Source: Sarcocystis neurona (Eukaryota > Apicomplexa > Conoidasida > Eucoccidiorida > Sarcocystidae). From it: 64,000 bases of DNA. Below, piece by piece: positions 1 through 11,462 of the stretch; position 1 is the stretch's first letter, and every line of letters starts with the position of its first letter. The stretch is from NCBI GenBank assembly GCA_000727475.1, contig KL647296.1, forward strand, positions 1,901,063-1,965,062, written 5' to 3'. The notes beneath the pieces are model-generated. The model saw only the letters and a list, made by a program, of their open reading frames with translations. It had not been told where the DNA came from and made no database searches. A program made the position numbers and the translations under genes.

Positions 1-195
1 TGGCTCGAAAAAACGAACTTCCCGAGTTTCCTTCTCACTCTCTCTCTGTGTGTATCTGCGTCTTTCTCTCTCACACTCTTTTTCTGTTTCGTAGCGTTCA
101 GCAGCCGCCTGTTTACACGGAGGAGCAACTTCGTGTGCGCGTGCCGTAAAAAGTGGCGCAGGTCCACCCCAGAGAGGAGAGCCTCTTGTTTTTAC

Positions 196-2705
196 CTTGC
201 TGACCGCGTCCTGCTCACGCGCTGCTGCTTGGTAGGCATCGCGCAGCATCCAGACCATGTACGGCTTGAAGGCCGCTAGAAGAAAGCCGCTTTTCTTGTG
301 GACATGTTCATTCTGCGGCGCCGCACACAGAAGAAAACGCAGCAGCGGCAGCAGCCCGCAGCAGAGTGCGCACACAATGCAGCGCGAGGGATCAGCGAAG
401 AAGCAAAGATACAGAAGCAGCAACAGGACAGAAGCAGCAGCGGCGCAGTGGCGCAGTGGAAGCAGCAGTGGCGCAGTGAAAGCAGCAGGATGATAGCCGA
501 AGCAGCAGCATGACAGCAGAGGCAGCAGCGACCGCGACGGGAGGAGTGGCGGACAGAAAAAGCAGCAGCACGGCAGAACGCCAAGCAGCAGCAGCGGGAG
601 AGTGGAAGCAGCAGCAACGGGAACGGGGGGGAGGGGGGGGGGGGAAGCTCAAGCAGCGGCGAAGCATAGTAGAAGCGGGAGAATGGAGTAGTAGGAGTCG
701 CAATAACAACGCGCGTATGGACAGCAGCCAATTCTCTACCACGGAATCATACAGAGACACATAGACACACATATACGGAGAAAAGATGAATATCTGGCAA
801 GAGACACGGGGCTCCACTAACACAGCCATCTGGAACACCCAACCCCGTACCAGAAGATATGATCACATACATGTATATACATACGTATACACACACATGT
901 AGAGGCGTATATGGTGGGCAGCCAGTCACACACAAATACAAAAGACACGCGCATGTACATACATATATATATATGTAGACAGAGAGAGAGAAGCGTCGTG
1001 AAGATACGTGTGTCAGCATATAGTCTGCACTTTCACCTGCGCGTACGAAAAAGCAGGGCACAGGAAGTTGCCGACATATTTTCTCCATGCGTTGCCGCCT
1101 GTCATTCTTATACAGAGAAAGCGAGACACTCGTCGTATCTATCTTTGCCTTCTTCTACGTCGTCTCACCCACGTCGTCCGTGCTGTCACTATATCACTAC
1201 GGCAACAGAAAGACTGTGACCGCATGCAGGAAGCCGACACATGGGACGAAGTCCACACAAGAAAAATTTGTAGAGAAATCGTAAGGCAGAGACGCTCTCT
1301 CTATATATATACGGCGCGTCGTCTTCTTCTACATAACGATGGCGGCCGGGGAGGGGATGTGGCGTCGCCGCGCGGGTCGGAACTTCTTCGCAGCAAAAAG
1401 GCAGCCGCCGAGACACGCACCTGGACGACGTCATGGACCAGGTAAAGAAGATTGAGTTTGTGTAGAAAGCAGGGAAGAGCCGCCTGCTTCTTGCGAAGCG
1501 CATGCGCAAGAGTATTCGCCGCTTCCTCGCTAACCCCTCCGTTAACTTCGATCCAGTGGCGCCCGTTGCGTATACCTGTCGACGTCGCCTGCTTCTCCAA
1601 CGCCCGCACCAGCTCTGCAGCAGATATACACATGCGCACACATAGATGCATAGATATATAAAGAGACACGTAGACATATACGTAGACAAATATGTAGAGA
1701 GATACATAGACAGACGTATGCAGAAATACATGGATAGATACATCGATAGAGGGGTCGATACGTAGGAAGATACACAGATACGTAGACACACACACAGACA
1801 CACAAAGAGATACGTAGACACATAGGTAGATACACAGAGAAAAGACAAATAGAGAGATACAGACACACAGATAGATAGATACACAGACAGATACATAGAT
1901 ACATAGATACATATACAGATATATACATAGATACATACACACATTCGCACCCGACACACACACACACGTAAGAAACATATATACATGCATACACGCAAAC
2001 ACTCCGCAGCCACGGATGTGTGTAGCCTGGCGAACTTATAGAAGAGAAAAAGTAAGAAGGAGCTCTTCACACGAGGAGAGGAGGTGCCGAAGCATGTGTC
2101 TGGTCGTTACAGAGAGGTGGAAATAACCGCCTCATATCGACCCACACACAGATAGGTATCTGCACACGGTCGTAGACATGCTCCTCTATCTATACATACA
2201 TTTATATACACACACGGAACATATACATACTTCATATATATATATATATATATATATATGTTCTCGCAAGTCCATAGTTTTTGTTTCTCCTGTATCTGTG
2301 TCTTTCTACGTATATACATATATACACGCGCAGAACACATCAGGAACGAACGTGGAAGGAAAGCGTCGATTCTATGCGTATGTGTACCCATATATATATA
2401 TATACGTGTACACGTGTAGTAGTCATCAGTAGAAGCCAACTGAAAAAGAAGTTGTCTCTTTGTATCTCACTTTAAATACTGCAACTTTCTCTATAAGTGA
2501 ATCCATCGCTCGTCTCATAGAGTTTTAGACCTACACACCTCTTTTTTTATTTCAACATACATGTATAGATATCTACGTATGTATTTATGTATGTATCTGT
2601 CTATATTCATTAGTCCTACAAACACACGCATGAATAGTTCTAAATCTATTGAACACATACCTGTAGACACCCATGTTTGTATTTATGTATCTATCTGTGT
2701 ATATT

Positions 2706-2745
<40 letters not shown>

Positions 2746-3108
2746 TACACCCAACGGCTTGCCTGTACACACAGACACATATTGCAGCAGAATTAACAGA
2801 TAGCCCGTCGTAGAAGATCACACACGGGTGCCCCCCCTCGCTTATATATACACAGAAGACTGCTTGACCGAGGTTGATGGACTGTAGGAGATGGCACATC
2901 CCCAGTACATATATATGTATATATATATATATGCATACATACATACATGTAAGCATACACACACACACACATATACACGCGTATTACGTCTACACATTCG
3001 CGTATTTATATATAAGTCCTGTACGTATGCATCTACACAAGTGTAGCCGCAGAAGTCTTTCCCTCACCCAGTCGTTCCTCTATATAGTGCAACACCTACG
3101 CACGTGTG

Positions 3109-3143
<35 letters not shown>

Positions 3144-5481
3144 GTGTATGTAGTGTGACGGAAGACAGTAGGTATAATAGTCGAGCGCGCATGCACATAG
3201 GTAGACGCGCGTCTCTTACCCAAGCTACAGGACAGCGTCTGCAGATATGTGTGTATACCTTTAGATAGCAGGAGGGGGTTGTAGAGGAGCGTCTACATAT
3301 GCCCACACAGATGTAGACGGTCTGTCTTTACATCTACGGGAGCCCGTCCGTTCAAAACAGAGACATCTCTGTGTAGGAAGGGCTGCTGAAGAGAGCGGAT
3401 ATATTATTCGTATCTACCCAGGTGTGTGAAGAGTCATCGAAAAGAGTCTGTGTAGGGATTCACAGACGGCCGCAGACATCTCCCTTCTTCTCTATGTCTC
3501 TCTACATATATATATATATATATATATATGTAAAGCGCTGCGTTGTCTTGATAGACGACCGCGCCTCTACATATATATATCCACACACGTCTAGAGGAAG
3601 CTATAGTCAAGCGGAATCACTGCGTTGCCGTAGTAAACGACTGCGCGTCTACATGCATACATATATATATATATATATAGACACACACACACACACATAT
3701 TCGCATGTACACACATAGCTGTATAGGAAGGAATAATCATGTGTATATAGACATGGACAGCGCTGTATTGTCGGGAGAGTCGTACAAGAAGTTGTAGAGA
3801 TGGAGAGGATGTCGAAATTTCCGTCTACATGGGAAGCAGAGAAGAGCGCGTACAGACAGAGAGACACTCACACATATACACGAAGATATACGTGAAAAGC
3901 CAGAGACGAACAGCAGATACTTCTGCGCCCTCGTGTATAGACAAGTGCGTAGAAGACCCACACACACACACAGAGACACACCCGCACACAAATTCCTCCG
4001 CATACACAAGTAGATATTACACAAGGTCGGGTAGGAAGAAATGGAGGACCGAATACAGAGAGCGAGGGAGCGAAAGCGTACACATAGACACGTATATACT
4101 ATTCTTCTGTAGACGCAGAGACGTGCGATACCCTGCACCGATAGTGTACATATCTGTATTTCTACGCAGACACATTTAGAGATATATATGTAGATATACA
4201 TCAATATAGAGATATGTATACGTAGATATATACATATATATATAGGTGTAGATATATACCTGCGTAGATACATATAAAGGTAAAGGCATATATGTATGTG
4301 TGTGGATGGAAACCAGATCTGTTTATCTCTGTGTGTGTAGGCGTGGAGTCCTCCCATATGTCGAGGAGCATCATGGCTGTTGCCGCGCTGCTGCTTTACC
4401 TTCGAGTTCTCGATCGAACGTTTCTGAGAGCGGGGCGGGAGTAGCGGGTTCTGCAAAGAAACATTTTCAGCGAGCAGCAGTCATTCGATTTATAAGAGGC
4501 AAAGACGCATGCACTTGGCCCCTTCTTGGACGAGGCGACGGAGTGTTGTGTGTCCACTCGCTTTACACATACGCACGCAAAAAATTTCACGCCGAACTCC
4601 TTACATCAAAAAACACACAAATACACGCATGTGCACTCCGTCTGCAGAAAAGAAAACGGAAGTCTACAAAACAACTTTCTCTGCTCTCCTCTCCTTCTCC
4701 TCTCTCTCTGTGTCACCCCTGAAACTGGGCGACACCCACATATATGTGTGGAGGTATATGTGTCTGTGTATACGTGGGTCGACCAGAGGTGGAAATTAAG
4801 ACAGCGGACATACTCAAAAAAGTGGAGCGCGGAACTAAGGCAGATACGCAGGTGTCTGCATGTGTGTATGTGTGTGTTTCTATGCGTGTGTACGTCTATG
4901 TATATATATATATATGTGTATATATATAGGTATACGTATATGTGTAGGTGTGTGTGTGTGTGTGTGTACCAGGCACATGCAGCCTCTTCCTCCTGCTCGT
5001 CCTCACGTAACTCTTCGGGTGGTGCAGGCGCGTGAAGCGACCAACAGAAACTCTTCGAAATTTGCGAACATTTGTCTACGAACACCAGGAGATACCAACG
5101 TAAAAAAACGTTCTTCCTTTCTGCGTGTAATGCCCTCACACCCATGTGCGACTGTGTGCGTAGTGTATGTACACCCATCTGAGGTGTATGTACGCCCAAC
5201 ACATGTTCACACAACCTTGGCAGTCCCCGGCACGCCGCACGCAGACACCGCACGCACACACATATCCATTACATGCATACATACACAGACATACGTATAT
5301 ACGTTTGTCTGTTTGTATATACGTGTGTATTCTTATAGAATTAGCTGCTCTTGTCGTAGCGTGTGCACGTATATGGGGGTACACACCCGCGACTTCGGGT
5401 GTCTGTACAGTAAAAGACGGAGGAATAGCTTCCTCATCCTACAGGCAAAAATACGTGTATGCACATTTGTATACACATATG

Positions 5482-5514
<33 letters not shown>

Positions 5515-8500
5515 GTCGTTGCCAGCCCCCAACGTGCGTCCTGCGCCAACAGCTGATGTACAGCGGATGTAACTTCCACGCACAGCCCTCTGCATCTGCC
5601 GCTGTCGATGCGGTGTACGTACACCGGGGACGCGCCTACCTTGGTATTGTATTATTAGCGAGTCGATATCAAACTCTCTGGCTAGCGTCGCCGAGGCGTC
5701 TGCCTGACTGCTGTTCCCCCCCTACACAGGTCGCAGCGCCACACACATATACACACGAAGGACGCAGTGAAAAATCAAATTTCCACGTCTCTGAGGGAGG
5801 AGGGGTACGTGCTGCTGCAGCTTCTTTGCTGCGTGTCTCAGAAGTGTTGATGAGCCTGCTGTTGCTGCTTCTTTGTTGCTGTGTGGGCGCCAACAGAGAA
5901 TCTTGGCTGCTGCAGCTGCTTCCTGCTTCTGTCGTTCTATACGAGTCCCGCTGCTCCAGTGGCTTCCCTTCTCTTGTTCTATCGATTTTCTGCTGTTGGG
6001 CCGCCGCCTTCGCTGCTGTTGCTCCTGTGTTGCTGCTGTTGCTCCTTTGCTGTTGCTGTTGTTCCTTTGCTGCTACTGTTGCTCCTGTGCTGCTGCCATT
6101 GCTCCGTTGCTGTTGCTCCGTTGCTGTTGCTCTTTTGCTGCTGTCGGTGTTCCTTTGCTGCTACTGTTGCTCCTTTGCTGTTTCACACCTTGCGAGCTCG
6201 TCTTCTCCTGTTGCTGACGCTTTCTAGGGAGAGGTGACTTCTCTCGCTCTCGTCGTGCTGTTCGTCGACTACTCTCCTTACAGCTACTACAAATCCTGCT
6301 GCTGCTGTTGTTCTTGTTTCTAGAGGAATTGTCGCTTCGCCACTCCTGCTGCTGTTCTTCGCCTCCCGCCGCAGCCGCGGCCTCTGCCACACCTGCTGCT
6401 CGTGTGTCACCTAAAACTGCTGCTGTCCCTGCGGCCGGCTTCCTCTTCTTCGAGAAGACTGCTGTTGCTGATGTGGTTACTGCTGCTGGCGCGGCTGCTC
6501 CTGCTGCTACAGCAGGCACGCGGTGCTCCCGACGCTGGTCTCTTCTGCTTTCGGCTACGGCTGCTGCTGCAGTGGTGTGCCCCTTGCCCCACCGCCCCCC
6601 TCCCCCCCGCGTCCAAACACCTGCTGCGCCTACTGCTGCGTCTGCTGCTGCTGCTGCATGTGCTGCTGCTGCGTCTGCTGGTGCTGCATGTGCTGCTGCT
6701 GCGTCTGCTGGTGCTGCATGTGCTGCTGCTGCGTCTGCTGCTGCTGCATGTGCTGCTGCTGCGTGTGCTGCTGCTGCANNNNNNNNNNNNNNNNNNNNNN
6801 NNNNNNNNNNNNNNNNNNNNNNNNNNNNNNNNNNNNNNNNNNNNNNNNNNNNNNNNNNNNNNNNNNNNNNNNNNNNNNNNNNNNNNNNNNNNNNNNNNNN
6901 NNNNNNNNNNNNNNNNNNNNNNNNNNNNNNNNNNNNNNNNNNNNNNNNNNNNNNNNNNNNNNNNNNNNNNNNNNNNNNNNNNNNNNNNNNNNNNNNNNNN
7001 NNNNNNNNNNNNNNNNNNNNNNNNNNNNNNNNNNNNNNNNNNNNNNNNNNNNNNNNNNNNNNNNNNNNNNNNNNNNNNNNNNNNNNNNNNNNNNNNNNNN
7101 NNNNNNNNNNNNNNNNNNNNNNNNNNNNNNNNNNNNNNNNNNNNNNNNNNNNNNNNNNNNNNNNNNNNNNNNNNNNNNNNNNNNNNNNNNNNNNNNNNNN
7201 NNNNNNNNNNNNNNNNNNNNNNNNNNNNNNNNNNNNNNNNNNNNNNNNNNNNNNNNNNNNNNNNNNNNNNNNNNNNNNNNNNNNNNNNNNNNNNNNNNNN
7301 NNNNNNNNNNNNNNNNNNNNNNNNNNNNNNNNNNNNNNNNNNNNNNNNNNNNNNNNNNNNNNNNNNNNNNNNNNNNNNNNGCTGCTGCATGTGCTGCTGC
7401 TGCGTCTGCGGCTGCTGATTTTGCTCTCTCTTTGCATGCGCTTACTGCGTGGGCGAGCTGGTCCTGCGCCGCCGCCGTCGCTGCTGCTGCTGCTGCCGCG
7501 TTGCCGTCGGCAGCTCCCGCCGCCTGGCCTGCTCCTGCTGCAGTCTGCTGCTGCTCCTGCTGCTGCTGCTGCTGCCTGCATGCGACAAGGTATCGGAAGT
7601 AGTCGTAGCCCTCCCCCCCGACGATAAAGGCAAAGCGCGGGTTCGTCCCGTCTCTCTCACGTATCATCGCCTCCATCTCCGGGTGCCGGGCGCAGTAGTC
7701 TGAGGCAAGTATTCATCACGACGAGACAGACCGCAGCCACATCTGTAGACCCCCAATACGTCGAAATTCAGACCCTGTCTTGCATATACGTATTATATCC
7801 CACACAAATATATATATACATATATACAAGTACATGTAGATAATACTTGTATTGTCCTCGAAGACGAGGACAGACAGACCTGAGCTGACACGGAGACGTA
7901 CGGCACATATATTCGACAGCTGAAATTTCCACACCCTCGAAGATGACTCACCCGACGACCTTTCTCTGGTGAAGCGCCAGACATATATACAAATACGCAT
8001 GCATACCGATTTAAATGGGTAAACTACAACATATACGCCAACATATATATATATATATATATATGGAGCACGCACCATACAAAGGCGCAAACAAACATAC
8101 ATACAGGCACGTATATATATTGAAAGTCTTCACCAAAAAGTGTCTTTCCTGGAGACGTCCCCATGGACATATATGTGAAAGCACCGAGGGGGGGGGAAAG
8201 GAGACGGGGAGACGCTCAGCACAGGGACAGCTGAAAATTTTACCACGCAACAAATACATACATATACGTGCGTATTTAGATATGAACAAATAACATGTGT
8301 GTACCTATCTACCTATAAATTTGTATGTATATACGTACCCATACATGACACTCTGCATGCATGCGTGGGCCTGTGTACACTCACTTAAGCAGACGTCTCT
8401 CTCTATGTATGGCTACCTCTTTGTGTAATCTATACATGTATATCCACCTAAACGTGTATGCCAATGTGTATAGACATATATATGTACACACCTACAAATA

Positions 8501-11462
8501 CAAATATATATACATATATATAAATGTATATACACCCTTTTCTCTCTTACTATCTCCTTCTTGTCTAGCGATACGTGTGTTTAGGTAGGGTATAAACCTC
8601 TCTTCCTCTCTATGGTACCTAGCAATACGTGTGTGTGTGTGTGTTGGGACCTATATATATATATGTATATTCATGTATATATATATATATCCCCACACAC
8701 ATATACACGTCCGAGTATGTATATTTACGTGGAAATACGAATACACGCATGCGTGTGTGAGAAAGTTAAACAGAGAGAAGAGACGCCTACTGGCCGAAGG
8801 GCAGGCAGGTGTTGGACGTGGTTGGTCAAAGCTGCTGGTGGGGGAAGAGGGAATTCTACGAAAGTCTGCGTGTTTTGTTAAATACAGGACTTGTACGTGG
8901 AAGATACACCGTAGAGAAGTACACGTGACAGAAAATCTACTCGTGTATGTACGTACGTATGTGAAGGTAGCCAGAGCGATATAAATATACAACACAGACA
9001 GGGAAGATATGTCAAGAAGTGGATGTACAATAAAATCTACTCGCGTATGTATGTGAAAGGTGGACAGACACAGAATTAGATAGATATAGATATATATATA
9101 TGTAAGTAGGTAGATAGATAGAGAGATATAGATATGGGTATGTGGAGATCTAGACAGATATATGGATAGGTAGGTAGATAGATATGTTATAGATATAAAT
9201 AGGTATATATATAGACATATATAGATACGTAGATAAATACATAGATATACGCATGTGGATATACACATATATATATACGCAGAACGGTAGGTAGATAAGT
9301 ACACAGATACAGATGGAGGTATGTCGATATATATGCAGACATATAGACAGGCAGGTAGACAGATATATAATAGATATAAATAGATATATATATATAGGGA
9401 AGTAGACGAATACATACATAGATATAGGATATACGGATGTATAGACACATATATGGATTTGGAGAGAGAGATGCGTTTTGTCCGACCTATGGAAGGACAG
9501 GGCAGCTCTCGAGTTCCACCCAAGCAGCTGGGGTATGCCGCTAGGGACCCAGCACAGCAGCTCCTCCTCTGCAGACACAGCTCTTGAGAAGTGCACGTTT
9601 TAAAGTGGGGATAAAGAAGAAATGGGACGGAAAGAAGGGAAAGGAGAAGTGCGAATGACGAAAAGGAAACGAGGAGAAAATGTCGCACAAAGACACCGAA
9701 CACGGGCAAGCAGCAGCCCCCACACGAAGAAGCAGCAGCAGCAGCAGGAAGTACACGCCGCAAGCTCGACAAACAGCGCCACGCTCATGTAGCACCGGCA
9801 CCACCTTTTTCCTCAGCAACAGCATACATGCAGGCCCCTGTGGAACAGCAGCAGCAGATATGCGAGCAGCAGCAGCAGGTATGCGCGTAGCAGCAGCAGA
9901 CATGCGAGCAGCAGCAGCAGACATGCGAGCAGCAGCAGCAGACATGCGAGCAGCAGCAGCAGACATGCGAGCAGCAGCAGCAGATGTGCGCGCAGCAGCA
10001 GCAGATTCGAGAGCAGCACCAGCAGCAAATAGGCGAGTCGTCGCAGTAGATATGCGAGTAACAGCAATCAAGAGACGTCACTGCAGAGGCGCATATGAGA
10101 AGAGCAGGGGGAAGAGAAATACAGCAGCGGGGGCTCCCTGTAGAAGCAGCAGATATCGTCGAAGCAGACGGAGCACGAGTGGAGCAGCTACACAAAGACG
10201 TGGTAGCAGCCGCGGCCGCAACAGCAGCCACACGTGCAACAGCAGCCACAGGCGCCAGCTGCAGGTGCAGCAGCAGCCGCAGGCGCAGCAGCAGCCGCAG
10301 ACGCAGCAGCAGCCGCAGACGCAACAGTAGCCGCAGCCGCGGGTGCAGCAGGAGCCGCAGGTGCAGCACCACCCACTTCCAACAGCAGCAGTAGCAACGC
10401 GGCGTGGCTTGCCACACCAGCGCAGCCCGATAGCAGCGGCAATGATGCAACAGCAGCAGAAGAAACGCAGCAGTCTCTGCATGCGGGAGAGCTGCCCGAC
10501 GAGCACTGCTCCACTCATACACCCACATTCACAGAGACACCCACACAGGGAGAGGAGTCAAAATACGCGGCTGGCCCCGCGGCAGGGGCACAGCAGGAGA
10601 AGAACATCTCGTTGAGAAGTGTCGAGCGAAGAGAAGTGAAGAACAAACCTGCGATGGTATGGATGCGCTTGACGAGGTCGGGATCTGCCGGAGGGGATAC
10701 AGGAACGAGAGGGAGACTGCGGGAGAAGGCGTGGGTCTCGCCGGCACTGCTGCCGTAGTCGCAGTTGTTAAGCTGGTGGTGGTGGGCGTGGCGCTGCTGC
10801 TGCTGGTAGTAGTCGTCTGCTTGCTGGTTGCCTCCACGTGCAGAGGCCGCTGCAGCAGACATTAAATTTTCGGCGTACGGCGCGTGCGCGGGGTAGGGAG
10901 AGAAGTGCAGGCGCTGCTGCTGCTGCTGCTCATCCCCCGGGCGCATCCCGTACTCCATCGCCGCTTTGCCGTACACGTCGACCGCCGCAGCTGCATGCTG
11001 GTTATACGCCGCGGACTGCTGCTGCTGCAGCGGGGCAAAACTCATCTGCGGGCCCTGCTGCTGCTGCTGCTGTCTGTAGTCCACGGCCTGCTCGGCCTGC
11101 TGCTGGGAATACATGTGCTGCTGCTGCTCCTCTTGGGAGAAACCTCCTGCTGTCGCTGCAGCTCCATACTCGGCAGGGTAGCCTGCTGCTGCTGCCGCAG
11201 GCACGAGACCGGCAGCCGGAGCTCCCCCCCCTTGTGCGTACGCACCTGCTGCGGCCTGCTGCTGCTGTGGCCCGTACAGCTGCTGCTGCTGCCCCCCACC
11301 GTACAGCTGCTGCTGGTAGCTGCCTGCATGTTGCTGCTGCTGTTGAATGTACTGCGCTGCTGCCGCTGCCGCTGCTGCTGCCTCCCCGTTCCCGCTTCCC
11401 ACGTACTGCTGCTGCGCTGCCTGGTGCACCGGCACCTGGTACGGCGACGGTTGCCCCCACAT
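196..11462 (-). CDS. CHERP-like SURP and CID domain protein, 5' part
   Basis: Minus-strand gene, truncated at the left window edge. Exons read from splice sites: 11462-10649, 7699-7446, 4450-4400, 1614-1421, 312-196. Exon 1 opens with MWGQPSPYQ, then about 250 Gln/Ala/Tyr-rich residues, and ends DPDLVKRIHTIA. After a phase-1 intron the next exon continues DYCARHPEMEAMIRERDG and NPRFAFIVGGEGYDYF, completing a SURP domain. Exons at 4450, 1614 and 312 give FDRELEELVRALEKQ, GRHWIEVNGG, KLNLLYLVHDVVQ and AAFKPYMVWMLRDAYQAA, the helices of a CID (RNA polymerase II CTD-interacting domain). SURP then CID, with no RRM seen, is the order of CHERP, a U2 snRNP-associated splicing factor; SR140 would have an RRM first. 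Phases match at every stated junction except between 7446 and 4450, where at least one exon is missing. A G-patch would be expected beyond the window. The start ATG at 11462 could be preceded by a 5' UTR intron ending near 11489. Function is inferred from domain order. Confidence 0.85.
313..700. repeat. degenerate CAG/AGC-rich tract in an intron
   Basis: The plus strand is an interrupted series of CAG, GCA and AGC triplets with a short poly-G run near 627-642. It is open in several frames on both strands but only as Gln/Ser/Ala or Leu/Cys homopolymers. It sits in the intron of the CHERP-like gene just upstream of its 312-196 exon, so it is read as CTG/GCT in the transcript. Confidence 0.8.
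1660..2000. repeat. degenerate GATA/GACA-CA microsatellite
   Basis: The plus strand is a run of AGATACATAGA and AGACACACA variants without a single fixed unit. It lies in the intron directly upstream of the CID exon at 1614-1421 and produces long Tyr/Ile/Cys/Val-rich spurious frames on the minus strand. No coding sense was found in it. Confidence 0.85.
2233..2260. repeat. (TA)n microsatellite
   Basis: Uninterrupted alternating T and A, one of many such tracts between 2 kb and 9.5 kb. Others of similar length are at about 2708-2741, 3507-3530, 5480-5515, 8043-8064 and 8660-8690. All fall in introns of the CHERP-like gene. Confidence 0.9.
4967..5045 (-). other. possible unplaced exon of the CHERP-like gene
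   Basis: A minus-strand stretch encodes the acidic peptide APAPPEELREDEQEEEAA and lies between the SURP exon and the first CID exon, where an exon is missing from the model. It looks like protein rather than repeat translation. However, the available donor sites either create a stop at the junction with 4450 or give the wrong phase, so it was not joined. A second candidate is the minus-strand peptide TSAVHQLLAQDA near 5530-5580. Either could be genuine with a different boundary. Confidence 0.25.
5995..6220. repeat. CTG/GTT-rich degenerate triplet tract
   Basis: The plus strand alternates CTG, TTG, CTC and CTT triplets (for example TTGCTGCTGTTGCTCC), giving Leu, Cys or Ala runs in the three forward frames and Gln/Ser in reverse. 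It is intronic in the CHERP-like model. There is no splice-bounded coding segment I could recognise. Confidence 0.75.
6640..6778. repeat. CTG minisatellite flanking the left side of the gap
   Basis: Repeats of the form TGCTGCTGCTGCATG and TGCTGCTGCTGCGTC alternate with a 15-base period and a 30-base higher-order period. The same pattern resumes at 7381 after the gap, so the unsequenced stretch is probably more of this array. It lies in the intron between the 7446 and 4450 exons of the CHERP-like gene. Confidence 0.9.
6779..7380. other. assembly gap (602 N)
   Basis: A run of undefined bases bounded on both sides by CTG-type repeat. The true length is unknown and may differ from 602. Because exon 7699-7446 ends at a good donor (GCA|GTAAGC) before the gap, the gap most likely lies wholly in an intron. 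It does not break the known coding sequence unless an unplaced exon is inside it. Confidence 0.97.
9064..9450. repeat. GATA/TA-rich microsatellite block
   Basis: The plus strand consists of AGATAGATA, GGTAGATAGATA and TATATA variants for about 390 bases. It generates a 373-codon minus-strand open frame of Tyr/Ile/Ser that has no protein-like features. It is intronic in the CHERP-like gene. Confidence 0.85.
9845..10030. repeat. 21-bp CAG-based minisatellite, about 8 copies
   Basis: A 21-base unit made of five consecutive AGC/CAG triplets plus ACATGCG recurs head to tail. The central copies are nearly identical and the outer ones diverged. Because 21 is divisible by three, every frame on both strands stays open (for example DMRAAAA forward and LLLLACL reverse). 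It lies within the 2.9 kb intron that splits the SURP domain, so it is not expected to be translated. Confidence 0.92.
10190..10370. repeat. GCAGCCGCAGACG-type triplet array
   Basis: Imperfect CAG/CCG/GCC triplets, continuing the array at 9845-10030 after a short unique spacer. It is intronic in the CHERP-like gene, ending about 280 bases from the donor of exon 1. All-frame openness is a compositional effect. Confidence 0.8.

Noticed and set aside
6073..7627. Frames of 330-500 codons spanning the N gap
   Set aside because: They owe their length to undefined bases and CTG repeats; the flanking translated parts are homopolymers.
8651..9772. 373-codon minus-strand frame
   Set aside because: It is a translation of GATA/TA microsatellites (Tyr, Ile, Ser) with no splice signals or domain.
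9845..10030. Regular spaced repeat resembling a CRISPR array
   Set aside because: The unit is a continuous 21-bp minisatellite without unique spacers, in a eukaryotic intron.
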